Source of the DNA: Gongronella butleri
Taxonomy: Eukaryota > Mucoromycota > Mucoromycetes > Mucorales > Cunninghamellaceae
Assembly: GCA_025201375.1 (NCBI GenBank)
Contig: JAIWZP010000047.1
Span: forward strand, 1 to 64,000
DNA: 64,000 nt
Direction of reading: 5' to 3'
Of this stretch, positions 44,800 through 55,971 are shown piece by piece. Both the position numbers and the translations under genes were made by a program. Each line of letters starts with the position of its first letter. Position 1 is the first letter of the stretch. The notes under the pieces were generated by a model. It saw only the letters and a list, made by a program, of their open reading frames with translations. It ran no database searches and was not told the DNA's origin.

Positions 44800-46080
44800 T
44801 TTTACCGGTACTGTAATGCCTGCAACAACGCGCTACGCTGCACTAAAATGCACAAATTTACCTTTGAAAAATGACGATGCGTGTTTTTCAGATTTTGACG
44901 ACTCGTTGTGCTTCCAGAATTTTTTTTTTACAGCCTACCTGCCCGCCGATGAAAATTGCATCACGGCACGAACTACAACCCAGTGCTCGCGACGGCTCCG
45001 CCAGATTTTTTTTGAACCTGCAAATTTCAACACCCTTCAATTTGCCCTATTTCGCATTCATCTGGATATCTGCATGGTCGACCCCACTCAAAACTAGCTG
45101 CATCGAATTCAGCGCAAAATTTGCAACAAAAAAGCTTAAAACCGCAAAGCGCTACGACCACTTTTGAAAAAATCAGGGGTCACCCAGGAGTCACCCAGGG
45201 GTCACTCATTTCAATCTCAGAAAATGCCTAATTTGGATTTTTCGAATTCCGAGTGATCAATGCATCCCAAACAGGTAACTCCGACAATTTGCAATTGGTT
45301 GACAAAATGGCAGATCGCCCCAGCGTAAGAAAAAAGCCCAAAGAATGACGCATGAACGGCGATCGACTGAGAAAATTACCTACTTTGGTCAAGAGTTTGT
45401 AAAAATTTAAGGTTTGACACTTCCAAATTAAGGTGGTGGATTGCATGGAATTTTTATTTTTTTTATATTTTTACAGTATATTTTTTTACTTTGCACAATT
45501 TTGTGCGCTGAGTGGGCTGTAATCTGGTGAAATGACCGATCCAAAAGTTAAAACCCAAACCAGCGCGTTGCAAGTCATCCCATTAGATGCTTTGCACCCC
45601 TGTTTGTTAGTAAACTGGAATAAAAATCATAGGTCGACCAGACCGTTCTCGAGCAAATCAACATTTAAAAAATTGTCGTAAAAAGCTCTTTTCTCTATCT
45701 ACATTTTTGATCATATCGCGGTGTACTTTTTTCATTCGACGGAGATTCAGCAGCTGCATTCGACACGTTAAAAGCACCGTGGGTTGTTATTCCAGTTGTC
45801 AAGAAAAATGAGGTCGAAAATTAATCCAATTTCGATCGACTTTTGCAAGCGTACAAAGTTTGTTCTTCGAGCGGGCAAACAATCTGAAAACGACATCCAA
45901 ATATGTCTCTTTCGAGTGATGCCATTTTCATCGCGATCCACAAAATATTTCGGGACCCTGTGCTAAATTTGTGAAAATACCGGTATTTCGGATTCATCTG
46001 CAAAAGGACCAAGTCGACCTCTGATTATTTTAAGAGCCTGTAGGAAATGGACGCCCAAAAATACGTACGGTAACCTAATG
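44800..46080 (+). repeat. dispersed repeat family C, copy 2 (uninterrupted)
   Basis: Collinear with 17085-19020 (landmarks listed there) but without the roughly 670-base insert; here ACACGTTAAAAGCACCGTGG runs straight on to TTGTCAAGAAAAATG. It starts right after hairpin element 2. Frames in it are short and unlike known proteins. Confidence 0.65.
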
Positions 46081-46984
46081 CATACTGTAGGTTTGAAAAG
46101 GCAACACATCCATGGTTTGTGGCCATTAAGACTAGATTTGTCAAAATCATGCAAAAATTGCCAACTTTCTAAAATTGTCGACAACAGCCTGATCACCCAC
46201 AGGGTTTTAACGTTTCTTTATAAATTGACGTGCCAATAAATTACCTAACGGCTCATTTTGGAACCGATCCAATTACGGTTTGTAGCGGTCAGTACTGTAT
46301 TGCATTTGTGCAAATGTGTGAAATTAGTGCATTTTTCAACAACGACCAGGATGATCTCTATTTTTTATTTTTTCCTGAAAAGAGAGGCGTTAAAAAATTC
46401 ACCACGATGCCAAGTTTGGTGGTGGTTGAAGCACTATTTTGCCAGGAAATGATTTTTGAAAAATGCGTTACAGTTAAAATTTCAGCAATGTCAAGTCGCT
46501 CGCGGAACCAGATGTTTGACCCCGGGGTTTTAATTTTTTCTGAAAAGAGAGGAGCCAAATCCTATAGTTGGGAAAGTTTCGTGGCGTTGCGATAAGTCTT
46601 TGGTGGTGAAATGTTTTTTTAGACTTTTGGAAAAAATCAATTTGTTGGTCAGGTCAAAATGCACCTGGAGGGTTCCCCAATTTGATTGGCTGTGGCCACG
46701 AGAAAAGGCAAATCCGTTTGGCAACCTACACACCAGCGCTTGGAGAGTCATGTCATTAGATGCGTTGATCCCTGTTCTTAAATAGTAAAATCGGCAAGAA
46801 AATTACCGAGATTAGAACTTTGTACTAATAGGATTTGGTTAATATTTTCACTGAAGGTGTGTTTTTACGCCGGTAGCCCATAGAGCGTTTTAAAAAAATA
46901 AAAATGTTCTTAATTCACGAGCAATCATGGAAAAAAATGAAGCGTTTGGCTGGTGAAAAAAATGAAGGCATGGAAGCTGTTGCG
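46081..46984. other. repeat debris, no gene seen
   Basis: Contains two related short blocks around CTGAAAAGAGAGG (about 46375 and 46540), and a phrase shared with 33.3 kb. No supported coding region. Confidence 0.4.
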
Positions 46985-47710
46985 CATCGGTCCGTGAAAA
47001 AATTGAGGTTGTTCAAAATAGGCAATGGATGCCGGGCAGCTTTTTTTCTTTCGGGCGAAGTGTTGTGGTTCCATTGCAGAAAAAAAAGCCTCGATACTGT
47101 AGCTCGGTGTGCGCATCATGCGTTCCAAAATTGGCTGTTCGGCGAATGTTGTGCTTCCATTGCAGATGGACATCAGGAGAAAGGAGAGCTTGAATGAGTG
47201 TCTCAATTCACTTTTTCCGCAAACAACCTCGGAGGTCGCTCCTGCTTTTTTTTTAGTCCACAAACCCTCGATAGGTCCGTGTGCTGCGCATCATGCATCT
47301 CAAAAATGCCTGTTGGGCGAGTGTGGTGGCTCCATTGCAGGTGGAGATCACGAGAAACGAGAGCATGAGTGGCTCGATTCACTTTTTGTGGAAACCTCGG
47401 CGCGGAGTCGCACCAACTTTTTTTTTTTATCCAAAAAACCCTCGATGGGTCGGTGTGCGCATCATGCATCTCAAAAATGGCCGTTGAGCGAGGGTTGTGG
47501 TTCCATTGCAGAAAAAAAAGGCCTCGATAGGTCCGTGTGCTGTGCATCATTCATGCATCTCAAAAATGGCTGTTGTGTGAGTGTGGTGGTTTCATTGCAG
47601 CAATTGGATGGACATCACGAGAAATGAGAGCATGAGTATCTCGATTCACTTTTTGTGCAAACCTCGGGGGGTCGCTGCTTTTTTTTTTAGTCCAGCAACT
47701 CCCAATTGTT
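46985..47710 (+). repeat. satellite-like array, unit about 175 bp
   Basis: At least four adjacent imperfect units, the landmarks of which are GCGCATCATGCATCTCAAAAAT, GTTGTGGTTCCATTGCAG, CACGAGAAA(T/C)GAGAGCATGAG, TCGATTCACTTTTTGTG and a T-run before AGTCCA followed by a CCCTCGATAGGT phrase. Some units are shortened (one lacks the middle, about 47452-47535). The 172-residue frame across the array is just a reading of the repeat. Confidence 0.75.
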
Positions 47711-47879
47711 CGGTGTGAATGGTAGGACACAGCACAATACCAAGGGGAAATGTCGACGTCGTCGTATAAACCCAAGGACTTTGCGCAATAAAGCATGAAT
47801 TCGTCACCCCGCTTAAAGCCCGCCCTGGACCCGCGTTCTTTTCCTACGCTACTCTTCTTTCTCTCTCTTTTTTTTCCTT

Positions 47880-48300
47880 TCATAGCCATGCGCGCACGCG
47901 AGCACATGCAAGCACAACACCACTCAACAGACTGAAAAAGCACTGGAAAAAAGACAAAAGCCGCTGGTGTTCGCTATTTTTTTTTAATGTCTTGGTGCGT
48001 CCTGTTGCCTGGCTTTGTCCTCTTTTTATTTCTCTAATGGCCAGGCGAGCACATGCATGCATGATACCGCGCAACACACTGTAAAAGCACCGGACGAAAA
48101 CAACTGATGATCACTTTTTTTTTTGCAGCCTTGGGCACGCATCATGTTGTTGCCTGACATCCTTTGTCCTGTTTTTTTTTTCTCAAGGCCATTCGAGCAT
48201 ATGGGCGCTCGACACCACGCAGCACACTGTGAAAGCACCGGAAATCGATGAAAACAATCGGTATTCGCTGTACTTTGTCTTTTTGATGGCTATTGCTCGA
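47880..48300 (+). repeat. second satellite-like array, unit about 155 bp
   Basis: Three units share GGCCA.GCGAGCACATGC, CGC..CACACTGTAAAAGCACCGGA, a GAAAACAA segment, T run, and TGTTGCCTG followed by CTTTGTCCT. The array sits between two blocks of the 175-bp satellite. The units differ by indels in the T runs. Confidence 0.7.
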
Positions 48301-48489
48301 TGAATCAAGGGGGCCAGCAGCGATTTGTACCAGCAGCAACGACATCAGCGCTTCAAGGCCCCCAAAGATGATTTACAGCCAAGGTAAGAGCTCTCTCTCT
48401 TTTGTCTTCACTCAATTTAATAAAAAAGCTGCTATTACACACAAAACGGCATATAGTAGCTAAAAAAGGCGCGAGGAGACAGACTTGGA

Positions 48490-48810
48490 GTCGTGTTTTT
48501 TTTTTGGCAAAATTGGTCATGGATTCCAAGATGGCTGCCGTTGTCAGAGTGTTGTGGGCCGCTCGTCCTTTTTTTAGTCCAGGAACCCTCGATAGCTCGT
48601 CGGTGTGTGCATCATGCATCCCAAAAATGGCTGTTGGCCGTTGGGCGAGTACAGTATTGTGTTTCATTGCAGCAAAAAAAAAAAGGCAGATGGACATCAC
48701 GAGAAATGAGAGTTTGATTGTCTCGATTCACTTTTTATGCAAACCTTGGGGGGTCATTCGACGTTCCATTCCAAAAATGGCTATTGGGCGAGTGCTGCGG
48801 TTTCAGATCC
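48490..48810 (+). repeat. satellite-like 175-bp family, distal block
   Basis: Two further units of the array at 46985-47710 (CATCATGCATCCCAAAAATGG, CACGAGAAATGAGAGTTTGA, TCGATTCACTTTTTATGC, CCAAAAATGGCTATTGGGCG), separated from it by the 155-bp array. Confidence 0.7.
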
Positions 48811-49640
48811 GGTCGACATACGGGTTTTCTGATAATTGCTCATGAGAAGAGGAACTCAAAAAAATATGGCTATCGTGGCCCAGCACCTTTCAACGTCAAG
48901 AAGTGACCCCACATCTTGCCAGGCCAGGCCAAGGCCTCCGGACCTTGTTCTAAGTAAATCTGCAATAAAAACCGAAGGTTCACTTGACGGGTAGCGAGGA
49001 AAAAGCGATTAAAGTGAAATTTTAGAAACTTAAATTTTTTAACCAATATAGATTGTAGGCCCGTGAAACTGGTCTCATTTGACAGAGAATCAAATTCTGC
49101 ATCTTTTGCCACTGCAAGCTTGCCTTGGACTACCTTGTTCCTTCCTGAGAAAATTGGAGTTGAAATTTTAAACCTGCCGGCGTGGCGTCGTCACAACAGG
49201 TGTACAAAGGTTGCGCATCGGCTTTGCAGGACTAAGATAAAATGACTTTTGCGCGCGTCTCTTTCGACTGTAAGTTTTCAGCAAGATGATTGAAAAAACA
49301 ATTTAGCGCGACAGGGCTGAAATCGTGAATTTCTTTAAAAAAATATCGATTTCTCATCAACAGCCCAATCAACCCCCGGGTTTTATTTTGTTTTCGAGAA
49401 GCTAGTAGTCAAAACACACAAATGACATTAATTTTCAAGACCGAGCGGGCACTTGATGATGGCGAGCTGTATTGATATGATATTTATAAATTGGGATTTT
49501 CCAGCGATTTTGCAAGATACCGGTAGTCACTCAAGGGCTAGTCATATGTTTTTGGCAAAAAAAGTGGTTCGCGGTATGATATGCAGATATATCTCATATA
49601 CCAAATTGGTAATTGGTGGTTGCTATATAATACATTTTGA
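48811..49640. other. intergenic with a fragment of repeat D
   Basis: About 49330-49480 resembles the beginning of repeat D. Otherwise no gene or repeat is recognised. Confidence 0.4.
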
Positions 49641-49730
49641 TACAAAATCTGGCAATATATAGTCTCAAGCCATTGGTATAAATTTTTTTATTCATCAATT
49701 ATCATACTATTATCACAAATAGCCTTGTTA

Positions 49731-49943
49731 TCATCCAATTTTAAATAAAATATAGGCGTATTCAAATTTATTCCCATTATCTAATTTTAGATTCACAAGA
49801 ACTAAATTATTTTTTTTATATTTAAAGTTAATATCTGTTATATTATTTTGATACTTTTTATTTTTAAAAACCTGTTGAGGAACAAAGGAAGTTTTAAGAT
49901 CTTTAATAAATTTTTTATTTAAAAATGGATTATTTTCGGACAT
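49731..49943 (-). CDS. small AT-rich ORF in the transposon island, unknown
   Basis: Seventy residues, Lys/Asn-rich (MSENNPFLNKKFIKDLK), in the same very AT-rich island and on the same strand as the transposase, downstream of it. It could be a second element-encoded protein or chance coding in AT-rich DNA. No family recognised. Confidence 0.3.
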   Translation of the reverse strand: MSENNPFLNKKFIKDLKTSFVPQQVFKNKKYQNNITDINFKYKKNNLVLVNLKLDNGNKFEYAYILFKIG

Positions 49944-50029
49944 GAGTATAGTTAGTTGATTAAATTTTTATATTAATAGAAAATTCAATTTTTTTCAGTC
50001 TTTTAAAAATTCTTGCCAGATATTCTTTG

Positions 50030-50901
50030 TTTTATTATTTCTTCTCCATTGATATTCTCTTATATGTAAAAAAATATTTTTATTATTTCTATGAATAGGT
50101 AATAGATTTCGTTTAAATGCACCCCATGTACTTTCTATTGATTGTGTATGGTAAATGCACCCCATGTACTTTCTATTGATTGTGTATGGACTTTAGTAAT
50201 TGGATCTACAAAATGTTTTGAATGATTTACAGTTTGGTGAAAATAACCATTATTTTTTACGTTATTACAGTATAACCCTTCCAACAATCAGTGTATATTG
50301 TAGTTCCTGTTTTAACATATTTTTTTATTATTTGATCTATATTGGTAGAATTTCTTTCTTTTATTGGTAACATGAACAATTTTTTTTCATTTTTGTTTAT
50401 ATTTCTTTCAATACCACCTATTATCCATGCTCCTTCAATTCTTCTACCTTTATTGTATTTTCTTTTGGCACTTTTAGTTTCATCCATTTCTACTATTTTA
50501 CCAGGTCCACCTATCTTTTTATGGGGTTTCATTAGCTGTTTATTTTTTATATATTCTCGAAATAATTTTTTATATCTCACAACAGTATTTTTATCTATAT
50601 TTAATACATACGAAATAAATGATCCAGATACTTTTCCAAGAAATAGGTATAATAGATGCAATTGTATATTTATAGGTAATTTCATTTTATGAAAAATGGT
50701 CCCATTCAATGGTGATTTTGCTTTTCTACACTTATAATTTCTACAAACATACATCTTTTTGTTTAAATTTAGTTTTGTTTTTTCAAAACACTTTTCACAT
50801 TTGTCATAAGTGTTAATATAATCATTTTCTATTAAATATAATAATGCTTTTTTATCATCATCAAAAATGTACTTTAAATCTTTGTATGATTCAACGAACA
50901 T
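50030..50901 (-). pseudogene. broken ISXO2-like (Merlin/IS1016 group) DDE transposase
   Basis: The intact 214-residue N-terminal part begins MFVESYKDLKYIFDDDKKAL. It has a zinc ribbon (CEKC ... CRNYKC), a helix-turn-helix-like region (SGSFISYVLNIDKNTVVRYKKL), the first catalytic Asp in VEMDETK and the second in YTDCWKGY. It stops right after because of a one-base frame change near 50260. The next frame gives GYFHQTVNHSKHFVDP and the third acidic residue in QSIESTWGAF. This is then broken again by the 38-bp duplication, after which NLLPIHRN and EYQWRRNN continue to a stop near 50000. So the full DDE enzyme is recognisable but needs two repairs. These transposases occur in bacteria and in several eukaryotes including microsporidia (family knowledge). 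Confidence 0.85.
50114..50189. repeat. 38-bp tandem duplication in the transposase
   Basis: Two perfect head-to-tail copies of a 38-bp unit (TAAATGCACC ... TGTGTATGG). Length is not a multiple of three, so it shifts the reading frame of the transposase just after its last catalytic motif. Confidence 0.95.
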
Positions 50902-50960
50902 TTTAGCTCATTTTATATTTTAAATGGAATTCAATTTTTTATTTAAAAGTATGCATGATT

Positions 50961-52242
50961 TAAAACTCCGATTGCTGAGATCTATGTGCATACTGGCATG
51001 TGGTTCGCTGGTGGGGCTTTGTCTGTTGTTTCGAGAAATATTGTAGGAGTACAGTACAGTAGTTTACTGTAGGTACTGTTGTACTAAAAAAATGCCTGCG
51101 AACGTGCATCTCAAGACTGAGCAACAACCCGATCTCCGAAAAAACTTGGAATCATTCATTGAAGCCATCAGCTGACCATTCACTGGTCTAAATTTGGAGC
51201 CAGATGGTCAAACTCATCGGGAGGAGGAACGCGTAAAATATTATTGGTACTGTAGCTTTGGTGGGTTTTCACTAGCAAACACGAATTTCGATATTTCTCG
51301 CGACTAACTGATCCGATTCACGAAAAACATTACTGTAACACCGCTGAAGAATTTAGTCTACCATCAACTGGTCCTAATTTGGGACCAGATGAAAAAGTTT
51401 CTGATGAAGCGCCAGTTTCATAGGCGTAATGGGGTAAAACCAGCAGCATTTGGTCTCGTACCGCGGCAACGGGTGAGCGCCACGACACAGAGTCACGTCA
51501 AATGAATCAGCTGCTAAACGCGGTAAAAGCGCTTGTGGTTTGGGGACATCGCTTCAAGTACTCGGCGAGTTAGCCTTTAGGGGTCGTTTTGATCCTGTTT
51601 TGACCCTGAATTTATGAAAAATGCATTTTCTCAGGACTGAGTGATCCGATCTTTGAGAAAACTTGACATCCTCGACTCTTTGTGTTCAGTATCCTCTACT
51701 TCAAATATTGGACACGATGAACAAAATCTGGAGGACGCGCCCTGCAAAAGTGGGACAAGGGTTTGTTCGGTCTAATAGCGTACTCGGCAACGGCCCATCG
51801 TATCGACGCGCAAGTCATCTCAAATGAAACCATGATCAAGGACGGTAAAAAGTGCATTGTAGTTTGGAGAGGTCGCATTGAGATCTTGGCGACTTGGAGT
51901 GAAATGATTCTGAAAACTCGCTTTTTCGATATTGGTTTGGCAGCCATGGTGCTGATTCGGCTCTGCCTGCCTGCCCATACAGTATGCACAAATTTTAGCT
52001 TTCGCAAGCGTGAAAAAAAAATCAGTCATTAAGCGTTGGGACGCATTGCAGACCACACACAAATTAAAAATCAGCTGTGGAAAGCTCTCAAGGCGAAATT
52101 GAATAAATGGGTGCTTAGAATTTATTTCAAACCATCAAATACGGATGGAGAGACAAACAAATATATCAAAACGAGGAGAGGTCGTGTCAGTTGACGAACA
52201 ATGCGCGATTTTAGATTATAGACAACTTCAAGATCGAATTGC

Positions 52243-52275
<33 letters not shown>

Positions 52276-52375
52276 GCGCATGCGTCTTCCATGGAGAGGG
52301 CTCATTTGAAAAAATAAAAGATGGAAGCTGCAGCCGATCGGCTATTCAAAAGTCCGATAGATTCACAGAAATAAG
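50961..52375. other. intergenic with repeat B copies
   Basis: No gene. Contains TACTGTA-type words at about 51045-51080, repeat B relatives at about 51480-51600 and 51770-52030, and an A run of about 30 bases at 52245-52274. The last 60 bases precede the HIG1 gene. Confidence 0.5.
51770..52030 (+). repeat. dispersed repeat family B, copy 3
   Basis: Shares GACTTGG.GTG, ATTCTGAAAACTCGCTTTTT, CGATATTGGTTTGGCAG and the end AAAAAATCAGTC with 3370-3615. A partial relative at about 51480-51600 shares GGTAAAAGCGCTTGTGGT. All lie in the same orientation. Confidence 0.6.
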
Positions 52376-52933
52376 ATGGCTAGATTTTTTCGCATGATCA
52401 GTCTCTCCTCTTTGTCCGCCTTTTTTTCTTTTTCGCCCGTTTCGGATCTGCACAATACACATATACCAATGAAAGAATACTCACGCGAAGATATGGAGCG
52501 CATGAATCTTGCCATGAATGGCGAGTCCGCGTGGGATCGTATGAAGCGCAAGTCTCGAGAGGAGCCTTTGGTCCCTGCTGGTAAGCCATTTTTCTCTTTT
52601 GTAAACTTGCACAGGCTTTTGGTACAATTGCTAACGCCTTTCCCCTCCTCCAGGTGTGGCATTGACTTGCTTTGCGCTAGTTGCAGCCACCGTGGGTGTC
52701 AAGACTGGCAACAAGAAATATGCCAACAACATGTTCCGCCTTCGAGGTAAGCGCCTTTTCCACGATTTTCACATGGATTGATCCTCAATTGATGGATGTT
52801 TCATTGACATGCTCTTTCATTAGTCGCTGCGCAGGGTTTCACTATCTTGGCCATGGTGGGCGGCTCTCTTTATTACACGTACAAGGAGGAACAAGCCAAA
52901 AAATCGGCATCGCCCGCGCCAACAACCGAGTAA
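52376..52933 (+). CDS. RCF1: HIG1-domain protein, Rcf1-type respiratory supercomplex factor
   Basis: Three exons, the first from 52376 to about 52581, then about 52655-52746 and 52825-52933. The HIG1 domain reads ESAWDRMKRKSREEPLVPAG, then membrane helix VALTCFALVAATVGVKTG, loop NKKYANNMFRLRVAAQ with the R-x-R-x3-Q signature, and helix GFTILAMVGGSLYYTYKEE. Rcf1/Hig1 proteins sit in the inner mitochondrial membrane with cytochrome c oxidase and supercomplexes. The start is uncertain: ATG at 52376 adds about 31 mostly hydrophobic or Ser residues before MKEYSREDMERM, which could itself be the start (52469) and matches usual family length better. The short C-terminal tail is Ala/Ser/Pro rich. Confidence 0.88.
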
Positions 52934-53056
52934 AATCAATTCCCACGCCCATGTTGTGATTTTGTTGTACATATAAAGCGTCTTTTTTATTAAATTACAA
53001 TGCAAGAGATGGGGAAACTTGAAAATAGTGGGTATGAGGCTTTTGATTTTTTTGTC

Positions 53057-54667
53057 CTATTGTACATATTCAGGGGGCGGCTTTGATGGTATTTTATCGA
53101 GAGGCGGCATTGAGTCATCCTCGGAAAAGGGCGGCGGCAGTAATTGGACTTGAGAGGCGCGCTCCACTTGCCGACGGAAGCTGAAATAGCAAGGACAGAG
53201 GAAAACATGGGGTTCAATGCCGCCAGCTGCTGACGACGACGCACTTTCAGCGTCTGGTTCGACGAGGGACGACGCGGTATTGGCGCGTGACAGGGGTGCG
53301 CGCTTGTTTTTACCATTGGGCGGCGTACGAATCGCAGGCGAGGAGCTGGAGAGCTCAAAGTAAGATGGCAGGCGGCCAAAATCCTCCTTGAGCCGACAAT
53401 CATACACGTCGATGGGCAATTCGAATTTTAGCGTCTCCCTTTTGCGTGGCGCACCGGAAGTGCCGTGATTCTGCTGTTTGCGGAGCTTTTTTGGCAGCCA
53501 TGTCGTTGAAGATGAAGGGAATTCGGCACCTGTCGGCGTGGAAGGTGCAGACGACCCAGGAGAATGAGATGGGCTGGCAGGACGCGACGACGTGGGCGTG
53601 GAGGTGGCGCTCATGCTCGCCATGTCCTGTGGCGCATCGTAATCCGGGTACGAGAAGGTTAGATGGATGGACAAATGATGCCGGAAGAGAATTTCCTTGA
53701 AAGTGGTCGAATGGTGGCAATTGCGCACACAAGTGGGCGAAGCAAAGGTGAGGCGCGATGCGACGGTGTCGTGGACGGGAATTGGCATTGGTTGTTTGCC
53801 GAGGAGACCTGCCCAGGCGGCCGGTGGCAAGGACCCGCCGTCCAATTCATGCGCCGTAAGAAAAGTGAAGAGCAGTTTGGCACTGTCGGTGCGCAGCGCG
53901 TGCATCTCCGGGACGGCAAATCGCCGGCTCTCGATGACAAACATGTCCAGGTGTTCCAATTGCAGATGCTTGATTTGCGGCTGCATAATGCATCGGATGT
54001 GAAAGAGATCCCCTGACGAAAACGCAGCCTTCTCCACAATCAATTGCAAATCTAAGGCCGTCAGGTGTTTCTCAAACGTGCGCGACAAGTCTTGCACCGA
54101 ATGGTTCGTCAACATCCCAGTAGAAAGGTACGTGCGCAGAACAAGCACCGGTTTGGAGATGTGCCAACTGTTCAACAATGAAATTCCAGGACTCGTGACG
54201 CGCGCTTCCACCGTGTGCTTGACACGCCCATACACATCATCAATGGTTTCAACAATCGACTAAAAAAAAAAAAGATGAGCATAAAAAAAAAAAAAAGACG
54301 CTCGGATCACGCCGATTGCACTCACATTGGGCACGACAAAGGTAAAGACAAAGCGATGGATCCCAGAAGGCACTTGAATATAGCCTTTTGGTTGGTCAGA
54401 GGCATCCAAAACCTGGACGGTTTGTTCACTGAGAGTCTTTTCGTAAGAAAGACGCGTGCCACGTGCGCCAATTCCTTCGGGCCAAAACGTGGTGGCGACC
54501 GTCTTGAGCGAGACGCTGATGGTGACAACCTTGGTGGGCTTCCCCAAGGACAGGACGACGTTGCCGCTGAAAGCGACGGTCGACTCCTCGGTGGCAGGAC
54601 CACTCAAAAGAATGGGCTTGAGAGGGTCAAAAGACAGGCGCTCGCTTGACAAAAGGCCCAAGTGCAT
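53057..54667 (-). CDS. alpha-arrestin (arrestin-related trafficking adaptor)
   Basis: Two exons (54667-54326, 54259-53057) give 514 residues. The N-terminal arrestin fold is seen in SGNVVLSLGKPTKVVTISVSLK and GIHRFVFTFVVPN; the C-fold in RTYLSTGMLTNHSVQDL, LQLIVEKAAFSSGDLFHI and IESRRFAV. A Ser/Pro-rich insert (SATSTPTSSRPASPSHSPG) follows, probably phosphoregulated. The C-terminus ends PSKPPPEYVQ, a PPxY motif for the WW domains of a Rsp5/Nedd4 ubiquitin ligase. Such adaptors select membrane transporters for ubiquitylation and endocytosis. One clear PY motif is at the very end. Divergent from KTI12 with about 230 bases between starts. Confidence 0.9.
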
Positions 54668-54897
54668 ATCTTTTGACAATTAAAAAGACAAGGTTGCAGG
54701 AAAAAAAAAAAGGAGCGAAAAAGAGAAAGGAGGGTGAGAAAGTGCAGAAACCAATCTTTTGTCCGGATTGCGGCGGAGCAGAAATCTTGATTTTCCCTTC
54801 CGATATGCCCAATTGCCCAATTGAGGCGGCAAAACCACCAAATGTCGTGCTTTTTTTTTTTTTTTTGTCTTTCTTCGTTCTCCTCCCGCACTGCGCC

Positions 54898-55971
54898 ATG
54901 CCCTTGATCATACTTACAGGCTATCCAAGCAGCGGAAAGTCCAAACGCTCAAAAGAAGTCGCTGATTATTTGTCAGCGCGTCTGGCCGAGGAAAAAAAAC
55001 CTTTCAAGATCCAGACGATCAGCGACGACGACCTACACGTCCCCAAGGCCGCATACAAAGGTAGAAAAAAAGGACACCAGTTAAAAAAAAAAAAGATATT
55101 AAAGCGCCCAATTGCTCCTTTTTACATTAGATGCACGCGAAGAAAAGAAGGCACGAGGCGCCATGCTATCGGCTGTGGAGCGCTCGCTCTCCAAAGATAC
55201 CATTGTCATTGCGGATGGGTTGAATTATATCAAGGGCTTCCGCTACCAGCTGTATTGCGTCGCTCGTGCCCTCAGCACGCCGCATTGTGTGATTTATGCC
55301 GGCGCCCCCGCATCCCAGGCCAAGGAATGGAACCAGGCGCGTGGCGATCAAGGCTACGATCCTCAAGTGTAAAGGAAAAAATGGAATATCAATGGTGCAG
55401 CTCAGAAGGGATGCGCGAGCGCGACTAAAGCGCGTTTGTTTCTCGGTTTTAACAGGTTTGACGAGCTTGTGACGCGCTACGAGGAGCCAGACGGACGCAA
55501 TCGATGGGACTCTCCGCTGTTTACCGTGATTTACGACGATGCATCCATCCCTGGTGACGCTATTTGGGATGCAGTGATCATGAAAAAGCCGCCTCCCCCC
55601 AATTTGTCGACCGTCTCGGTAGGAACACCGATTTTTGAGGAGATTTTGCGTCTCAGGCTTCATTTTCTTTCTTTCCTTTTTTCATGTAGAGGCCGGTGTC
55701 AGATACCAATTACGTGTACGAGCTAGATCGCATCACTTTAGAGATTATCAATGCCATTGTCGAGGGCCAGCGCGACTTTGGTGCCGGCGGTCTGCCCATG
55801 GTGGTGCCCAATGCGTCTGAAAAGGTGGTGAACCCGGCGCGCAGCCTCACACTCTCGGAATTGCGCCGCCTGCGCAAACAATTCGTCTCCATCAACAAGG
55901 TGCGCACGACTTTGGATACATCGCTCCTAGGCAACATGTTTGTCGAGTATTTGAACACCAATCTAGAGTAA
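54898..55971 (+). CDS. KTI12: Elongator-associated protein Kti12
   Basis: Four exons: 54898-55060, about 55131-55368, a third from about 55456 to 55619 and a fourth from about 55690 to the stop. The protein starts MPLIILTGYPSSGKSKRS, a P-loop NTPase of the Kti12/PSTK family, with ISDDDLHVPKAAY, then DAREEKKARGAMLSAVERSLSK, VIADGLNYIKGFRYQLYC, WDSPLF and the C-terminal tRNA-binding-like part (RSLTLSELRRLRKQF, FVEYLNTNLE). Kti12 binds tRNA and Elongator and is needed for wobble-uridine modification. Start chosen at the P-loop Met; an in-frame upstream extension reads a T run and is rejected. Confidence 0.95.

Larger units (their letters stand above)
49640..50960 (-). mobile_element. AT-rich island with degenerate Merlin/ISXO2-like transposon
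   Basis: Base composition changes abruptly to very AT-rich (by eye near 20-25% G+C) and back again. The island encodes an IS1595/ISXO2-type transposase on the minus strand plus a small unknown frame. Terminal inverted repeats were not identified with confidence. A 38-bp tandem duplication at about 50114-50189 and a frameshift near 50260 show that the copy is dead. Confidence 0.75.

Noticed and set aside
47109..47627. 172-codon frame with internal repeats
   Set aside because: The repetition is at DNA level (175-bp satellite) and other units break the frame.
46985..48810. CRISPR-like array
   Set aside because: Units are contiguous long satellites without unique spacers, in a eukaryotic genome.
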